A DNA stretch of 64,000 nt, from positions 6,762,501-6,826,500 of the forward strand of contig NC_008268.1 of NCBI RefSeq assembly GCF_000014565.1. The letters run 5' to 3'. How positions within the stretch are numbered: the stretch's first letter is position 1; each line of letters starts with the position of its first letter. The DNA is from Rhodococcus jostii RHA1. Lineage in GTDB: Bacteria > Actinomycetota > Actinomycetes > Mycobacteriales > Mycobacteriaceae. Of this stretch, positions 8,804 through 19,070 are shown piece by piece. The notes beneath the pieces are model-generated. The model searched no databases. It had not been told where the DNA came from and worked only from the letters and a program-made list of their open reading frames with translations. The position numbers and the translations under genes were made by a program.

Positions 8804-9588
8804 CGCCGATACCGCTCACGTCCGTGCCCAATCTGCGAGACGTCGGTGGCTACCGAACCCGGGACGGCGCGAAAGTGCGCACCGGCGTGTACTTCCGTTC
8901 GACCGATCTCAGCCGGGTCGCGGACACGGACATGCCGCTGCTCGACGGTCTCGGGATCCGGACGGTGTACGACCTGCGCACCGCGGACGAGCGTGACGCG
9001 GCACCCGACAAACTCCCGGACGGCGCCCGCGCGGTTGCGTTGGACGTGCTCGCCGACAAGGGGATCCGGTCGATTCCCGCGCAGATGCTCCAGGTGATCG
9101 CCGACCCGATGATCGCCGAACGGGAACTCGGCGGCGGGCGCGCGATCGAATACTTCGAGGGCAGTTACCGCGACTTCGTCGTGATGCCGAGCGCGGTCTC
9201 CTCCTACCGGGAGCTGTTCGGCGGCCTGGCCTCGAACAGCAACACTCCTGCTCTCGTGCACTGCACCACCGGCAAGGACCGGACAGGATGGGCCACGGCG
9301 GCACTACTGCTGCTCCTCGGAGTCAGCGAGGAAGACGTGTTCCACGACTACCTGCTGACCAACGAACTCCTGCTTCCGTCGTTCGCGGGCGTGTTCGAGA
9401 AGTTCGTCGACGCGGGTGGAGATCCGGCGTTGCTCGAGCCCGTGCTCGGAGTCCGTGAGCAGTATCTGGAGGTGTCCCTGGCCGTCATGCGGGAGCAGTA
9501 CGGGACCGTCGAGCGGTACTTCTCCGACGGACTCGGCCTCGACGCCGGGGTTCAGACCCTGCTGCGGGAGCGCATGATCGCGGACTGA
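8800..9588 (+). CDS. PtpB-like protein tyrosine / lipid phosphatase
   Basis: A 262-residue phosphatase of the tyrosine phosphatase superfamily, similar in architecture to M. tuberculosis PtpB (Rv0153c). It begins with PNLRDVGGYRTRDGAKVRTG, typical of the family, and has the active-site loop HCTTGKDRTGWA with nucleophile Cys155. The Lys-Asp after the loop Gly is characteristic of the PtpB and phosphoinositide-phosphatase branch rather than classical PTPs. No signal peptide is visible. The ATG at 8800 overlaps the lat stop. Why a phosphatase should be co-translated with a lysine aminotransferase is unclear. Its end overlaps the convergent VanZ-like gene by 37 bases. Confidence 0.88.
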   Translation: MTPIPLTSVPNLRDVGGYRTRDGAKVRTGVYFRSTDLSRVADTDMPLLDGLGIRTVYDLRTADERDAAPDKLPDGARAVALDVLADKGIRSIPAQMLQVIADPMIAERELGGGRAIEYFEGSYRDFVVMPSAVSSYRELFGGLASNSNTPALVHCTTGKDRTGWATAALLLLLGVSEEDVFHDYLLTNELLLPSFAGVFEKFVDAGGDPALLEPVLGVREQYLEVSLAVMREQYGTVERYFSDGLGLDAGVQTLLRERMIAD

Positions 9589-9890
9589 GCGGACAAGCCG
9601 AGCGCCACGCCGACCATGTCGGCGCAGAGATCCCAGACCGATCCGTGCCGGCCGATCGGCAGCACGCCCTGCAGAATCTCGGTGATCACCGCGAACGCCG
9701 CGAGCCAGAGCACGGTGATCCGTGGCGTCAGAAGCGCATACCGGGAGGCGGCCGCGAGCGCCGCGAACAGCAGGGCGTGCACCACCTTGTCGGCATGCTC
9801 GGGACCCGACGGCGTCGCGGACGCGGGGGACAGCAGCATGACCAGTGCCAGCGCGGTGAGGGCTGCCACCGGAACGGATCGCATACTCAC
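9552..9890 (-). CDS. VanZ-like membrane protein
   Basis: A 112-residue integral membrane protein with about three hydrophobic segments (VAALTALALVMLLSPAS, VVHALLFAALAAASRYALL, ITVLWLAAFAVITEILQGVL). It carries VanZ-type polar residues DKVVH, ITEILQ and DLCADMVGV. VanZ-family proteins affect low-level teicoplanin resistance in some species, but most members have no known role. The start is GTG 9890, which overlaps the TGA of the upstream gene as GTGA; an ATG six bases on is also possible. It probably shares a transcript with the GNAT-like and DUF1707 genes upstream. Confidence 0.8.
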   Translation of the reverse strand: MSMRSVPVAALTALALVMLLSPASATPSGPEHADKVVHALLFAALAAASRYALLTPRITVLWLAAFAVITEILQGVLPIGRHGSVWDLCADMVGVALGLSAQSAIMRSRSRV

Positions 9891-10225
9891 CGCTCGACCG
9901 TCAACCCCAACGCGCCCTCCGCAAACCGTTGCACCGCATCCGATCCGCTCGCGAGCGCGTCCTCGTGGCCGGTCCGCGCCCAGCCGGTGAGGGTCGCGGA
10001 GTCCCCGGACGGAGTGAGCCCCACCTCGGCGAGCAGTTCGCCGGTGTTGGGCTGGCAGATCGCCCACGAATAGTGCTCGTCGCTCAACCACTGCGCGGTT
10101 CGGCGGGCGACATATTCGGGTTCGGCGATTCCACCGTCCGCGAGCGCCGGACGATCGTCGACCCGTTCGTCAGCCCGCAGCGCGCGCAGGTACCAGCCAC
10201 CCGCATTGACCTCGACAGGTTCCAC
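9887..10225 (-). CDS. Short GNAT-like protein
   Basis: A 112-residue protein whose start (GGWYLRALRADERVDDRPAL) and middle (SWAICQPNTGELLAEVGLTP) resemble the first half of RimJ/RimL-type N-acetyltransferases. The acetyl-CoA pyrophosphate loop (Q/RxxGxG/A) and the C-terminal half of the fold are absent, so catalytic activity is doubtful; it may be a trimmed GNAT or a non-catalytic relative. The start is GTG 10225. It ends in a GTGA overlap with the VanZ-like gene. Confidence 0.65.
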   Translation of the reverse strand: MEPVEVNAGGWYLRALRADERVDDRPALADGGIAEPEYVARRTAQWLSDEHYSWAICQPNTGELLAEVGLTPSGDSATLTGWARTGHEDALASGSDAVQRFAEGALGLTVER

Positions 10226-10226
10226 G

Positions 10227-10637
10227 TCAGCGGTCCCGGTCTCGGCGGCGATCCCGGCCGTGGCGGTCGTCGCGGGTGCCGAACAGGATGGCGCCGGCGG
10301 CAGGGATCATCAGGAAGAACAGCCAGCTGTTGTCGACAGGGACGACGAAGAACAGCACGAGAGCGACGAGCGGGATCACCGACATCACGATGCGGCGCCA
10401 GTTCTGGTCGTTGTCGGCGCCGGCCGACTCGGCCTTGGCGGGCGTGCCGACCGTGGTCGCGGGGAGGTCGGTGAACACTCGATCGAGCTCGCCGCGGGTG
10501 GTGGCATTCGTGACCGCGCGACTGCGCTCGTCGAACTCGGGGACCGTCAGACGGCCCGCCGCGAAATGTTCGCTCAATACGTTCAGGGCCTGCTCACGTT
10601 CGGCAGTGCCGATACGGATCTCGGGAACGTCAGACAT
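10227..10637 (-). CDS. DUF1707 membrane protein
   Basis: A 136-residue protein. The DUF1707 domain covers about residues 6-60 (IRIGTAEREQALNVLSEHFA, AAGRLTVPEFDERSRAVTNA, ELDRVFTDLP). Then come a linker, two predicted membrane helices (IVMSVIPLVALVLFFVV and WLFFLMIPAAGAILFG) and a highly basic tail DRHGRDRRRDRDR. The domain order is typical of actinobacterial DUF1707-TM proteins of unknown function. The start is ATG 10637. It is the first gene of a probable three-gene minus-strand unit with the GNAT-like and VanZ-like genes, downstream of accA3 and separated from it by a strong hairpin. Confidence 0.85.
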   Translation of the reverse strand: MSDVPEIRIGTAEREQALNVLSEHFAAGRLTVPEFDERSRAVTNATTRGELDRVFTDLPATTVGTPAKAESAGADNDQNWRRIVMSVIPLVALVLFFVVPVDNSWLFFLMIPAAGAILFGTRDDRHGRDRRRDRDR

Positions 10638-10651
10638 GCGTACAGACTACT

Positions 10652-10690
10652 GTGAGTCCTTCTCGACCCCGGGGGCCGAGAAGGACTCAC
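10652..10690. terminator. Long perfect hairpin after accA3
   Basis: GTGAGTCCTTCTCG and its exact reverse complement form a 14-base stem around an 11-base loop containing CCCCGGGG. It lies 16 bases beyond the accA3 stop and before the DUF1707 gene. There is no T-run, so it may act as a non-canonical terminator or an mRNA-stabilising 3' structure. Confidence 0.6.
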
Positions 10691-10705
10691 GAGTGGTGCT
10701 GGCGC

Positions 10706-12496
<1,791 letters not shown>

Positions 12497-12628
12497 TGAG
12501 CCTCCTGTGGTTCGCATGGTCTGTCTCCGCGGTGGCTCCCGTGGGTGTCACCAGCGGTCGTTTACGGCGTCACTTCGGAGTCTAGGCACCGAACCGATCC
12601 GTGTTGTCACCGGACCGAATTTTCCCGG

Positions 12629-14005
12629 TCAGGGCTGTCCGACGCTTCGCAACCCTACCGATGGGTAGCTGGTTGAAACCTGTTCCAGTTGCCGGCGGAG
12701 GCTTCCGACCCACGTGTGGACGCTCGCGGCAGCGATGTCGTTGCCCGGATATCGGACCGCCAGATTGACGCCTCGGGGGGTGCGATTGATCCACGCGTAC
12801 ACGTCGTGGGTGTACTGCCGACTCCGCAGCGCCCGGGCGTTGCGCTCGTGCCAGCGGCCTGCTTCGGGCACGAACCTGACGTCCATGTAGGAGACGACGA
12901 AGCGCGGCCGGATGGGGATGTCGAGTTCCTTCTCGATCCGGTCGAACGGGACCACCGAGATCGGTTTCGTCCGGGCCACGCTCTCGGCGGCCTCGCGGGC
13001 GACGGCGGCGAAGTCGTCCGACGTCACCTCGAAGTCGATCGGGCTCAGACCCACGAACCATCCCAGCGCGGACGCCCACTGCGGGGAATGCCGCGTATGG
13101 ACCGGAGTGACCGTCCGAAAGCGTTGATGCCCCGCCACTTCCGACCCGGCCATCCCCAGACACGCGAGCAGGCCGGGGAAGAAACCCACATCCGCTTCGC
13201 GGCACGCCGAGTTGAACGCCGCAGCCTGGTCGGCATCGAGAATCCAGGCAGACAGGTTCTGCTGGGCGTACGAGGTGCGCGGGCCGACCTCGAGCGGGAA
13301 CTCGGGGAGTCCCGGTCCCTCGAGTGCCGACCGCCACACGTCGAGCGCCTCCCGTTTGACCTCGGCGTCGGTGGAGTTCTCACGTTCCTCACGCCCGAAG
13401 TCGATGTAGCTGCCGACGGGGAACAGGTTGGCCGTGCGACCGGACAGTGCCTCCTCGTACAGGGTGGTCAACTCGTGGGCGACGAGCACGATGGAGAACC
13501 CGTCGATGATCGAGTGGTCTGCCGCGAAGAACACCGTGAATCGGTCGCGTTGGACGGTTTCGAGCGTCGCGAAGACGTACGACGGCCAACTGTGCGGCGA
13601 GGCGTACTCGTCGAACAGTTGCTGCAGGTGCGCGAAGTTGTCGCCGCCGGCGGCGTCGTACCCGTGGCTGACGACCCCGACGTGCAGCCCGCCCTGCGGC
13701 ACGGTGCGCCGGCGCACGCGCTCGGTCTCCGCGTCGAACGCCGTGTGGGAGCGCAGCACCTCGTGACGATCGGTCCACTTCTCCAGCGCCGACCGGAAAG
13801 CGGTGACGTTCAGCGTGCCGTGGATCTCGAAGGCGGTGCCCAGCCAGGATTCGCGACCACCGGAGTCGGAGCACCGGCGCAGGTGCGCCTCGTGGATGTA
13901 CGAGGCCGGGCGGGGATCGTCCACCCATTCCGAGCGGGCGCACGGCAACCACTCGGTGAGCGCGCCCACCGGAACGGGGTAGTCGGCAAGTTCGGTGAAT
14001 TCCAT
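12629..14005 (-). CDS. Condensation-domain (PapA-like) acyltransferase, copy 1
   Basis: A 458-residue stand-alone condensation-domain protein related to polyketide-associated acyltransferases (Pap) of mycobacteria, which acylate trehalose and other polar lipid cores. The active-site motif reads DHSIIDG with His164, Asp168 and Gly169. The fold's later landmarks are present: GWFVGLSPIDF, VVSYMDVRF, and AWINRTPRGVNLAVRYPGND near the C-terminus. There is no carrier-protein or adenylation domain. It follows sufE by 21 bases in the sseA-sufE direction and precedes accA3, so it probably shares their transcript. Two paralogues lie at 15863-18822. The substrate is unknown. Confidence 0.85.
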   Translation of the reverse strand: MEFTELADYPVPVGALTEWLPCARSEWVDDPRPASYIHEAHLRRCSDSGGRESWLGTAFEIHGTLNVTAFRSALEKWTDRHEVLRSHTAFDAETERVRRRTVPQGGLHVGVVSHGYDAAGGDNFAHLQQLFDEYASPHSWPSYVFATLETVQRDRFTVFFAADHSIIDGFSIVLVAHELTTLYEEALSGRTANLFPVGSYIDFGREERENSTDAEVKREALDVWRSALEGPGLPEFPLEVGPRTSYAQQNLSAWILDADQAAAFNSACREADVGFFPGLLACLGMAGSEVAGHQRFRTVTPVHTRHSPQWASALGWFVGLSPIDFEVTSDDFAAVAREAAESVARTKPISVVPFDRIEKELDIPIRPRFVVSYMDVRFVPEAGRWHERNARALRSRQYTHDVYAWINRTPRGVNLAVRYPGNDIAAASVHTWVGSLRRQLEQVSTSYPSVGLRSVGQP

Positions 14006-14026
14006 CAGTGTGTGTTCAGACCCTGC

Positions 14027-14443
14027 CTAGCCGCGAAGATGCCGCTTGATTCGCGCGAGCATCGCGGACATGCCGCGCAGTCGCAGGGGACTGACGGCGT
14101 CGGCGAGCCCGAGCGCGGAATAGAAATCGTCCGGAACGCTGAGGATGGTGGCAGCACTGTGCCCGTCCAGGCCCTGGTGCAGGATCGACGCGAAACCCCG
14201 CGTCGTCGGCGCTTCCGCGGGCGCGCTGAAATGCAGACGCACGTGTTCCGGATCGGAGTCGTCGACCGACAGGAAGAGCGGAGACTGGCACTCGGGCACC
14301 GGTTCCATCGCGTCCTGCTCGAGTTCGGCAGGCAGAGGCGCCAGTTCGCGGCTGAACTCGAGCAGCAACTGCAGCTTGTCCGAGCCGTCGACGGCAGCGA
14401 AGTCGTCGACGATCTCGGCAAGCGAATCGGGTAGTTCGGTCAT
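14027..14443 (-). CDS. SufE-family sulfur-acceptor protein
   Basis: A 138-residue SufE/CsdE-like protein that accepts persulfide sulfur from cysteine desulfurases for Fe-S cluster or other sulfur transfer. The sulfur-binding cysteine is Cys52 in [10 protein letters not shown], followed by the family's [12 protein letters not shown] and [20 protein letters not shown]. Its ATG overlaps the TGA of sseA as ATGA, indicating translational coupling. The pair sseA-sufE matches Rv3283-Rv3284. M. tuberculosis uses the same pair next to accA3, whereas here a condensation-domain gene intervenes. Confidence 0.92.
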   Translation of the reverse strand: MTELPDSLAEIVDDFAAVDGSDKLQLLLEFSRELAPLPAELEQDAMEPVPECQSPLFLSVDDSDPEHVRLHFSAPAEAPTTRGFASILHQGLDGHSAATILSVPDDFYSALGLADAVSPLRLRGMSAMLARIKRHLRG

Positions 14444-15339
14444 GACGATGCGCCGGGAACGTCTCCCGGCTCTTCACCCCTGACGATCGGAACGCGAACC
14501 ATGTTGCCCCACTCCGTCCACGAACCGTCGTAGTTGCGGACGCTGGGGTAACCGAGCAGGTGGGTGAGGACGAACCAGGTGTGGCTGGAACGCTCACCGA
14601 TGCGGCAGTACGCCACGATGTCGTCGTCGGCGGACACGCCGCCGTAGATCTCGTTCAGTTCACCGCGCGAGCGGAAACGGCTGTCGGGGGCTGCGGCCTT
14701 GGCCCACGGAATGCTCAGCGCGCTCGGGATGTGGCCGCCGCGCAGCGCGCCCTCCTCGGGGTAGTCGGGCATGTGGGTGCGTTCGCCGGTGTATTCCTGG
14801 GGCGAACGCACGTCGATCAGCGGACCCTTGCCGAGGTGATCGAGCACGTCGTCCTTGAACGCGCGGATCGGGGCGTCGTTGCGCTCGACCACCGGGTAGT
14901 CGGTGGGGGAGGTCTCGGGAACGTCGAACGCGGTGTCCCGGTTCTCGGCGATCCACGCGTCGCGGCCGCCGTCGAGGAGACGGACGTCCTCGTGTCCGAA
15001 CAGCGTGAACACCCAGAGGGCGTATGCCGCCCACCAGTTGCTCTTGTCGCCGTAGATCACGACGGTGTCGTCGCGGCTGATGCCCTTGCGGCTCATCAGG
15101 TCGGCGAACTGCTCGCCGTCGATATAGTCACGGGTCACCGGATCGTTGAGGTCGAGGTGCCAGTCGACCTTGACGGCGCCGGGGATGTGGCCGACGTCGT
15201 AGAGGAGCACGTCCTCGTCCGACTCCACCACCTTGAGGCCGGGTGTGCCCAGATTCGCGGACAGCCACTCCGTCGACACGAGCCGACCGGGGTTGGCGTA
15301 CTCGGCGAAGGACTGGGTGGGATCTGGCGCTACGGGCAC
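14440..15339 (-). CDS. sseA: Thiosulfate sulfurtransferase (double rhodanese)
   Basis: A 299-residue sulfurtransferase with two rhodanese domains. The N-terminal inactive one carries [20 protein letters not shown] and [20 protein letters not shown]. The C-terminal catalytic one carries [12 protein letters not shown] and [13 protein letters not shown] with catalytic Cys245. It moves sulfane sulfur from thiosulfate or 3-mercaptopyruvate-type donors to a thiophilic acceptor. The start is ATG or GTG at 15339 with the N-terminus [20 protein letters not shown]. Its translational coupling to SufE suggests sulfur handoff between the two proteins, which is an inference. Confidence 0.94.
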   Translation of the reverse strand: MPVAPDPTQSFAEYANPGRLVSTEWLSANLGTPGLKVVESDEDVLLYDVGHIPGAVKVDWHLDLNDPVTRDYIDGEQFADLMSRKGISRDDTVVIYGDKSNWWAAYALWVFTLFGHEDVRLLDGGRDAWIAENRDTAFDVPETSPTDYPVVERNDAPIRAFKDDVLDHLGKGPLIDVRSPQEYTGERTHMPDYPEEGALRGGHIPSALSIPWAKAAAPDSRFRSRGELNEIYGGVSADDDIVAYCRIGERSSHTWFVLTHLLGYPSVRNYDGSWTEWGNMVRVPIVRGEEPGDVPGASS

Positions 15340-15486
15340 GGGTGGGCTCCTGGGGCAGATGCGACGGGGACGGCGTCAATTCTAGGCGGACGCCGGAGGT
15401 TCTTCCGACCGGCGTTCACACTTACCTTCCGTGGACGGTGAGGGAGGCCGGCCGGGCGCGTAGATTCGCACCCGAACGGAGGCCTC

Positions 15487-15903
15487 ATGCCCGACATCTC
15501 GACGCGCGCCGACCTGGAACTGCTGCTCCGGCACTTCTACGGCCGGGCATTCGCCGACCCGGTCCTCGAACCGGCCTTCGAGACGCTCGCGGTGATCGGC
15601 ATCGACGACCACCTGCCCGTCATGTGCGACTTCTGGGAGACGATCCTGCTGCGCACCGCCGTCTACCGCGGCAGCGCGTTCGCCGTGCACCGGGCGCTGC
15701 ACGGCCGGCACGGATTCACCGACCGGCACTTCGACCGCTGGGTCGAACTGTGGTCGTCCAGCGTCGACGAGTTGTTCGCAGGCGACGTCGCGGGGCGGGC
15801 CAAGGTCGAGGCCGGCAAGATTGCCCGCGCGATGCGGCGGCGACTGTTCGAGCCTCCGGCGGTCAGACGACCGGAGTGCCTTCCAGGTTCAGCTGACTGG
15901 TGA
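15487..15903 (+). CDS. Group III truncated haemoglobin
   Basis: A 138-residue group III (trHbP, Cgb-like) truncated haemoglobin, a haem protein binding O2 or NO. Typical features: RADLELLLRHFYGRAFADP at the start, HLPVMCDFWETILLRTAVYR, the HRALHGRHG region, and the proximal haem-ligand histidine in DRHFDRWVELWSS. A ribosome site GGAGG lies five bases before the ATG at 15487, with TAGATT about 25 bases further up as a possible -10. It is the only plus-strand gene between sseA and the second condensation-domain gene, whose 3' end it overlaps by 41 bases in convergent orientation. Confidence 0.9.
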   Translation: MPDISTRADLELLLRHFYGRAFADPVLEPAFETLAVIGIDDHLPVMCDFWETILLRTAVYRGSAFAVHRALHGRHGFTDRHFDRWVELWSSSVDELFAGDVAGRAKVEAGKIARAMRRRLFEPPAVRRPECLPGSADW

Positions 15904-17305
15904 GCTCCGCGATGGGAGTGACGCCGTTCTCGCAGATGTCGTGCATGATCTCCCGCAACCGCACCAGGAATTCCGTGACCGCGCGGCGTGCCGTCGACGT
16001 CTCCGGGAACCGCGACCGCAGCGCGAGACCCCGCTGGGTGCGGGAGATCCAGAACTGCGCGTCGTCCGCGACCGTCACGTTGCTGATGTGGTGTGCGTTC
16101 AGCTCGTCGTGATCGTCGGTGCCGGGCAGTCTGCGGTAGTCGATGTACGAGACCATGAACACATCGGTGCGGGTGCGGCGGTATCCGTCACCGAGCGCCT
16201 CCCGCACCTGGGCCATCGTCACACCCTTGAGCGTGAGGGCTGTGCGGAACGAGGCGTGGGTGTGCGCCAGGGAGGACTGGAAGTCGCAGTCGGGGGTCAG
16301 TTCGACCGTCAGCGGCGCGCTCGTCGTGAGCCACCCGATCGCATTGGCCCACTGCGGGTCCTGGCGAATGTGCAGCGGAAACTGCAACGGCATCCGGGAG
16401 ATGCCGTTGATCGAGTGCACCGCCATGCCCATCGCGGTGAGCGTCCCGGTGAACAGGCTTCCCCCCGAGTCCAGGCAGATTTCCTCGAACCGCTCGGTGT
16501 CGGCGGCGTCGAGGAGGGGGCGGACGTCCGCTCCCTGTGGTGCGGGCCTGCCCGCTTCGACACCCAGATCGAGCGGGAAACTGGGCGCGGTGCCGCCGCA
16601 GCGTTCGTAGAAGCGTGCCCATTCACGCACCCGGGGGTCGCCGAGCTCGGTGACGGGCGTCTCGGCCTCGAGTTCGCAGTACCGCAGGAAGCTCCCGGGA
16701 TCGCCGAGTTCTTTCGTCAGGTCCGCTTCCGTGAGTTCGGCCGAGCCGCCGAGCCCGGTGAGTCGCTGGTAGATCTGCCGGAGTTCGCCCAGCGCGATGA
16801 CGAGCGAGTATCCGTCGACGAGAGTGTGATCGAACGCACTGACCACGGTGTAGTGCGAGTCGCGCTCGATGGTGGCGAACAGGTACGCGGGGAACGTCAG
16901 CGGGTCGCACGCCTCGGTGAACCGGTACCGCAGATGGTCGCGGAGCTCGTGCGGCGACGTCGTCACCGAGGACTCGGACGCGACGACGGTGATGTCCTCG
17001 GGGTCGAGATCCACGCGCGCCATCGCGTCCGGGCTCACGTCGAAGCCGGTTTGCAGCGTGTCGTGCCGGCGGATGAAGTGCACCAGTGCCTGCGCGAGAG
17101 CATCCCGGTCGAGTCGCCCGGGAAGGTCGAAAGCTGCTGCCATCCATACGCTTCGGCCGACGCCGTGGGTGCGGGCGGTGTCGAGATGGAATTGCTGGTT
17201 GTACGACGGCGGCACCGCGGACGGGGAGACCTTGCCCGGCGCGACGGACCATTCCGTCACCAGGCCGGGTTCGAGCATGTACCGGTCGATCGACGTGACG
17301 TGCAC
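15863..17305 (-). CDS. Condensation-domain (PapA-like) acyltransferase, copy 2
   Basis: A 480-residue condensation-domain acyltransferase. The catalytic motif is DHTLVDG with His160, Asp164 and Gly165. Other landmarks: RYMLEPGLVTEWSVAPG near the N-terminus, FPAYLFATIERDSHYT, IGWLTTSAPLTVEL, FMVSYIDYRRLPG and WISRTQRGLALRSRFPE. These are the same positions as in the other two copies, so the three are clear paralogues. The GTG start at 17305 overlaps the TAG of copy 3 (TAGTG), so both are read from one transcript. The end overlaps the haemoglobin gene. Confidence 0.86.
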   Translation of the reverse strand: MHVTSIDRYMLEPGLVTEWSVAPGKVSPSAVPPSYNQQFHLDTARTHGVGRSVWMAAAFDLPGRLDRDALAQALVHFIRRHDTLQTGFDVSPDAMARVDLDPEDITVVASESSVTTSPHELRDHLRYRFTEACDPLTFPAYLFATIERDSHYTVVSAFDHTLVDGYSLVIALGELRQIYQRLTGLGGSAELTEADLTKELGDPGSFLRYCELEAETPVTELGDPRVREWARFYERCGGTAPSFPLDLGVEAGRPAPQGADVRPLLDAADTERFEEICLDSGGSLFTGTLTAMGMAVHSINGISRMPLQFPLHIRQDPQWANAIGWLTTSAPLTVELTPDCDFQSSLAHTHASFRTALTLKGVTMAQVREALGDGYRRTRTDVFMVSYIDYRRLPGTDDHDELNAHHISNVTVADDAQFWISRTQRGLALRSRFPETSTARRAVTEFLVRLREIMHDICENGVTPIAELTSQLNLEGTPVV

Positions 17306-18822
17306 TACTCCACCCCTGCGGCAGTCGCGGAGTCCGCCGCCGGCGCGAACGATGTCACCGTGTAATCGCCCTCGCGGGCAACGGTTTTCATGATGGCCGA
17401 CAACCGTTCCGCATATGCGGTCACGGACCTGTGCGCCTCTTCGGTATCGGGGTGCGAGACGGCCATCCACGTGCCCTCGAGCATGCGGTTCACCCAGATC
17501 GACGCGATCTGCGTGGCCTTGCCGCCGACGATGCCGGTCGCCCGGGTCGACGTGAAACTCTCGGTCTGCGGCAACCGCCTGCCGTCGATGTACGACACGA
17601 TCGGCGGCGGTGCGAGTGTGGTGGCGTGTTGCGACACCGCCTCGGGGCCGGCGTGAGCGACCACGGTGTCGATCACCTGCTGCACGGACACCTCGCCGAG
17701 TGCCTTGCCGGACCGGTAGGCGTCCTGCGCGCGCTGGGCAAGGCCCGTGAACGTCGTGGCGTCCTCGAGGGCGAACCCGACCGGAATGAGATTGATGAAC
17801 CACCCCTGGGACCAATAGAACTGCGGGTCGTTGCGAGTGGTGAGGGGCGAGAGCGCCATGTAGCGGTCGCGCCCGACCAGTTCGTGTTCGGTGATGGCGA
17901 GGGCCGCGAACACGCCGCCGATGAAGTTGGAACCGTGGGCCTTGCACACGGCACCGAACCGCTCGCACTCGTCGGCGTCGGCGAGGTCGAACCGGCTGCC
18001 GATGGCTGGTTGGGGTTCGTCGGAAGCGCCGAGGTCGAGGGGAAAGCTCGGGAAGGTCCCGCCGTTTCGGGTGAGGTGACCGATCCAGCCGTGGACCTCG
18101 GGGGAGGCGAGGGTCAGCGTCGCCGCCTTCTCCCGTTCCCGCCGGCTGTATTCCACGTAGCTGCCCGGGTCCGGCAGTTCGGGCTCCTCGCCGTCGAGTT
18201 CGGCCTGATAGATGGTCCGGGTCTCGGCGAACGTGAGGATCATCGACTGCATGTCGGTGTGCGCATGATCGACGGCATGGAACAGGGTGAAGCTGTCCTC
18301 GCTCCCGGGCGCCCCGGTGTCGTAGTGCTCGACCACCCCGAACACGAATGCGGGCCAGGCCAGCGCGCTCGTATCGTTCGCGAAGCGCGCGGCGACGTGG
18401 TCGCGGACCTGCTCAGGGGTGGTGAGGGTCTCGCCCTCGTGCGCTGTGAGCGCGATGGAGCCGGCGGGCACGACGTGCCGTCGGACGGCATTGGTGGTGT
18501 CCGTGGGGTCGGCGTCCGCGTTCTCGAACGAGAACCAGCTGTGCAACGTGTCGTGCCGCAGGACGTAGCGCTCCAGGGTTCGCGTCATCGCGGCGATGTC
18601 GAGGTGACCGGGGAAGTCGAAGGCGATGCCGATCCACGGGGACTGCGTCTCGCCGTTGTTCGCCGCCAGCCGAGCCCGGCGCAGGTGCCTCTCCTGCATG
18701 GTGGTCGGCAGTGCCGGATCCACCGGCGCCTCGGCAGCCGCTCGTGCACTCGCGTCCGTGACTTTCCACTCGACGACCCTCCCAGGCTCTGGCTTCCAGT
18801 GGGTGATCAAGTTCAAGTCCAT
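17305..18822 (-). CDS. Condensation-domain (PapA-like) acyltransferase, copy 3, altered motif
   Basis: A 505-residue paralogue. It begins DLNLITHWKPEPGRVVEWKV and keeps the fold markers WPAFVFGVVEHYD, FYWSQGWFINLIPVGF and PPIVSYIDGRRLPQT. The motif corresponding to HHxxxDG is DHAHTDM: His186 and Asp190 are kept but the conserved Gly is Met191. AGGAG stands eight bases before the ATG at 18822. The first gene of a two-gene unit with copy 2, it is divergent from the MFS exporter gene across a 248-base region that probably holds both promoters. Activity may be intact, since the catalytic His remains. Confidence 0.84.
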   Translation of the reverse strand: MDLNLITHWKPEPGRVVEWKVTDASARAAAEAPVDPALPTTMQERHLRRARLAANNGETQSPWIGIAFDFPGHLDIAAMTRTLERYVLRHDTLHSWFSFENADADPTDTTNAVRRHVVPAGSIALTAHEGETLTTPEQVRDHVAARFANDTSALAWPAFVFGVVEHYDTGAPGSEDSFTLFHAVDHAHTDMQSMILTFAETRTIYQAELDGEEPELPDPGSYVEYSRREREKAATLTLASPEVHGWIGHLTRNGGTFPSFPLDLGASDEPQPAIGSRFDLADADECERFGAVCKAHGSNFIGGVFAALAITEHELVGRDRYMALSPLTTRNDPQFYWSQGWFINLIPVGFALEDATTFTGLAQRAQDAYRSGKALGEVSVQQVIDTVVAHAGPEAVSQHATTLAPPPIVSYIDGRRLPQTESFTSTRATGIVGGKATQIASIWVNRMLEGTWMAVSHPDTEEAHRSVTAYAERLSAIMKTVAREGDYTVTSFAPAADSATAAGVE

Positions 18823-19027
18823 CGAGCGGCTCCTGGTCGGATTCGAGTTGCGAGTTCGGTCGGGGGTGGCACGGACTTTCTCGCAACAGGATGCGGCACC
18901 GAGTGCCTTACCGCGAGAGGTAAAGAAGTATGAGACTGATTACAGGTCGGTCCCGGTCCAGTCAAGTGTCGGGCAAAAGGGTTCCACGCTGCAAGTTCTT
19001 CGCGTAAAATCCAGCAACCTTTGAACT

Positions 19028-19049
19028 ACCTCACAGCATTCCGTGAGGT
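19028..19049. promoter_or_regulatory. Inverted repeat upstream of the MFS gene, candidate operator
   Basis: ACCTCAC-N8-GTGAGGT is a perfect seven-base inverted repeat. It ends 10 bases before the TAGCCT -10 element of the MFS gene, overlapping the expected spacer or -35 zone, where a repressor would block RNA polymerase. No regulator gene is adjacent, so its protein is unknown. Confidence 0.4.
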
Positions 19050-19058
19050 TCGAGCCGC

Positions 19059-19064
19059 TAGCCT
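19059..19064 (+). promoter_or_regulatory. -10 hexamer of the MFS exporter gene
   Basis: TAGCCT ends six bases before the ATG at 19071; leaderless arrangement. Confidence 0.55.
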
Positions 19065-19070
19065 GTCCGG

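Noticed and set aside
10666..10676. CCCCGGGG in the accA3 hairpin loop as a separate operator
   Set aside because: It is the loop of a 14-base perfect stem and is explained by that structure.
16869..18933. Long plus-strand frames over the condensation-domain genes
   Set aside because: Antisense shadows; the minus-strand frames have clear domain motifs and coupled starts.
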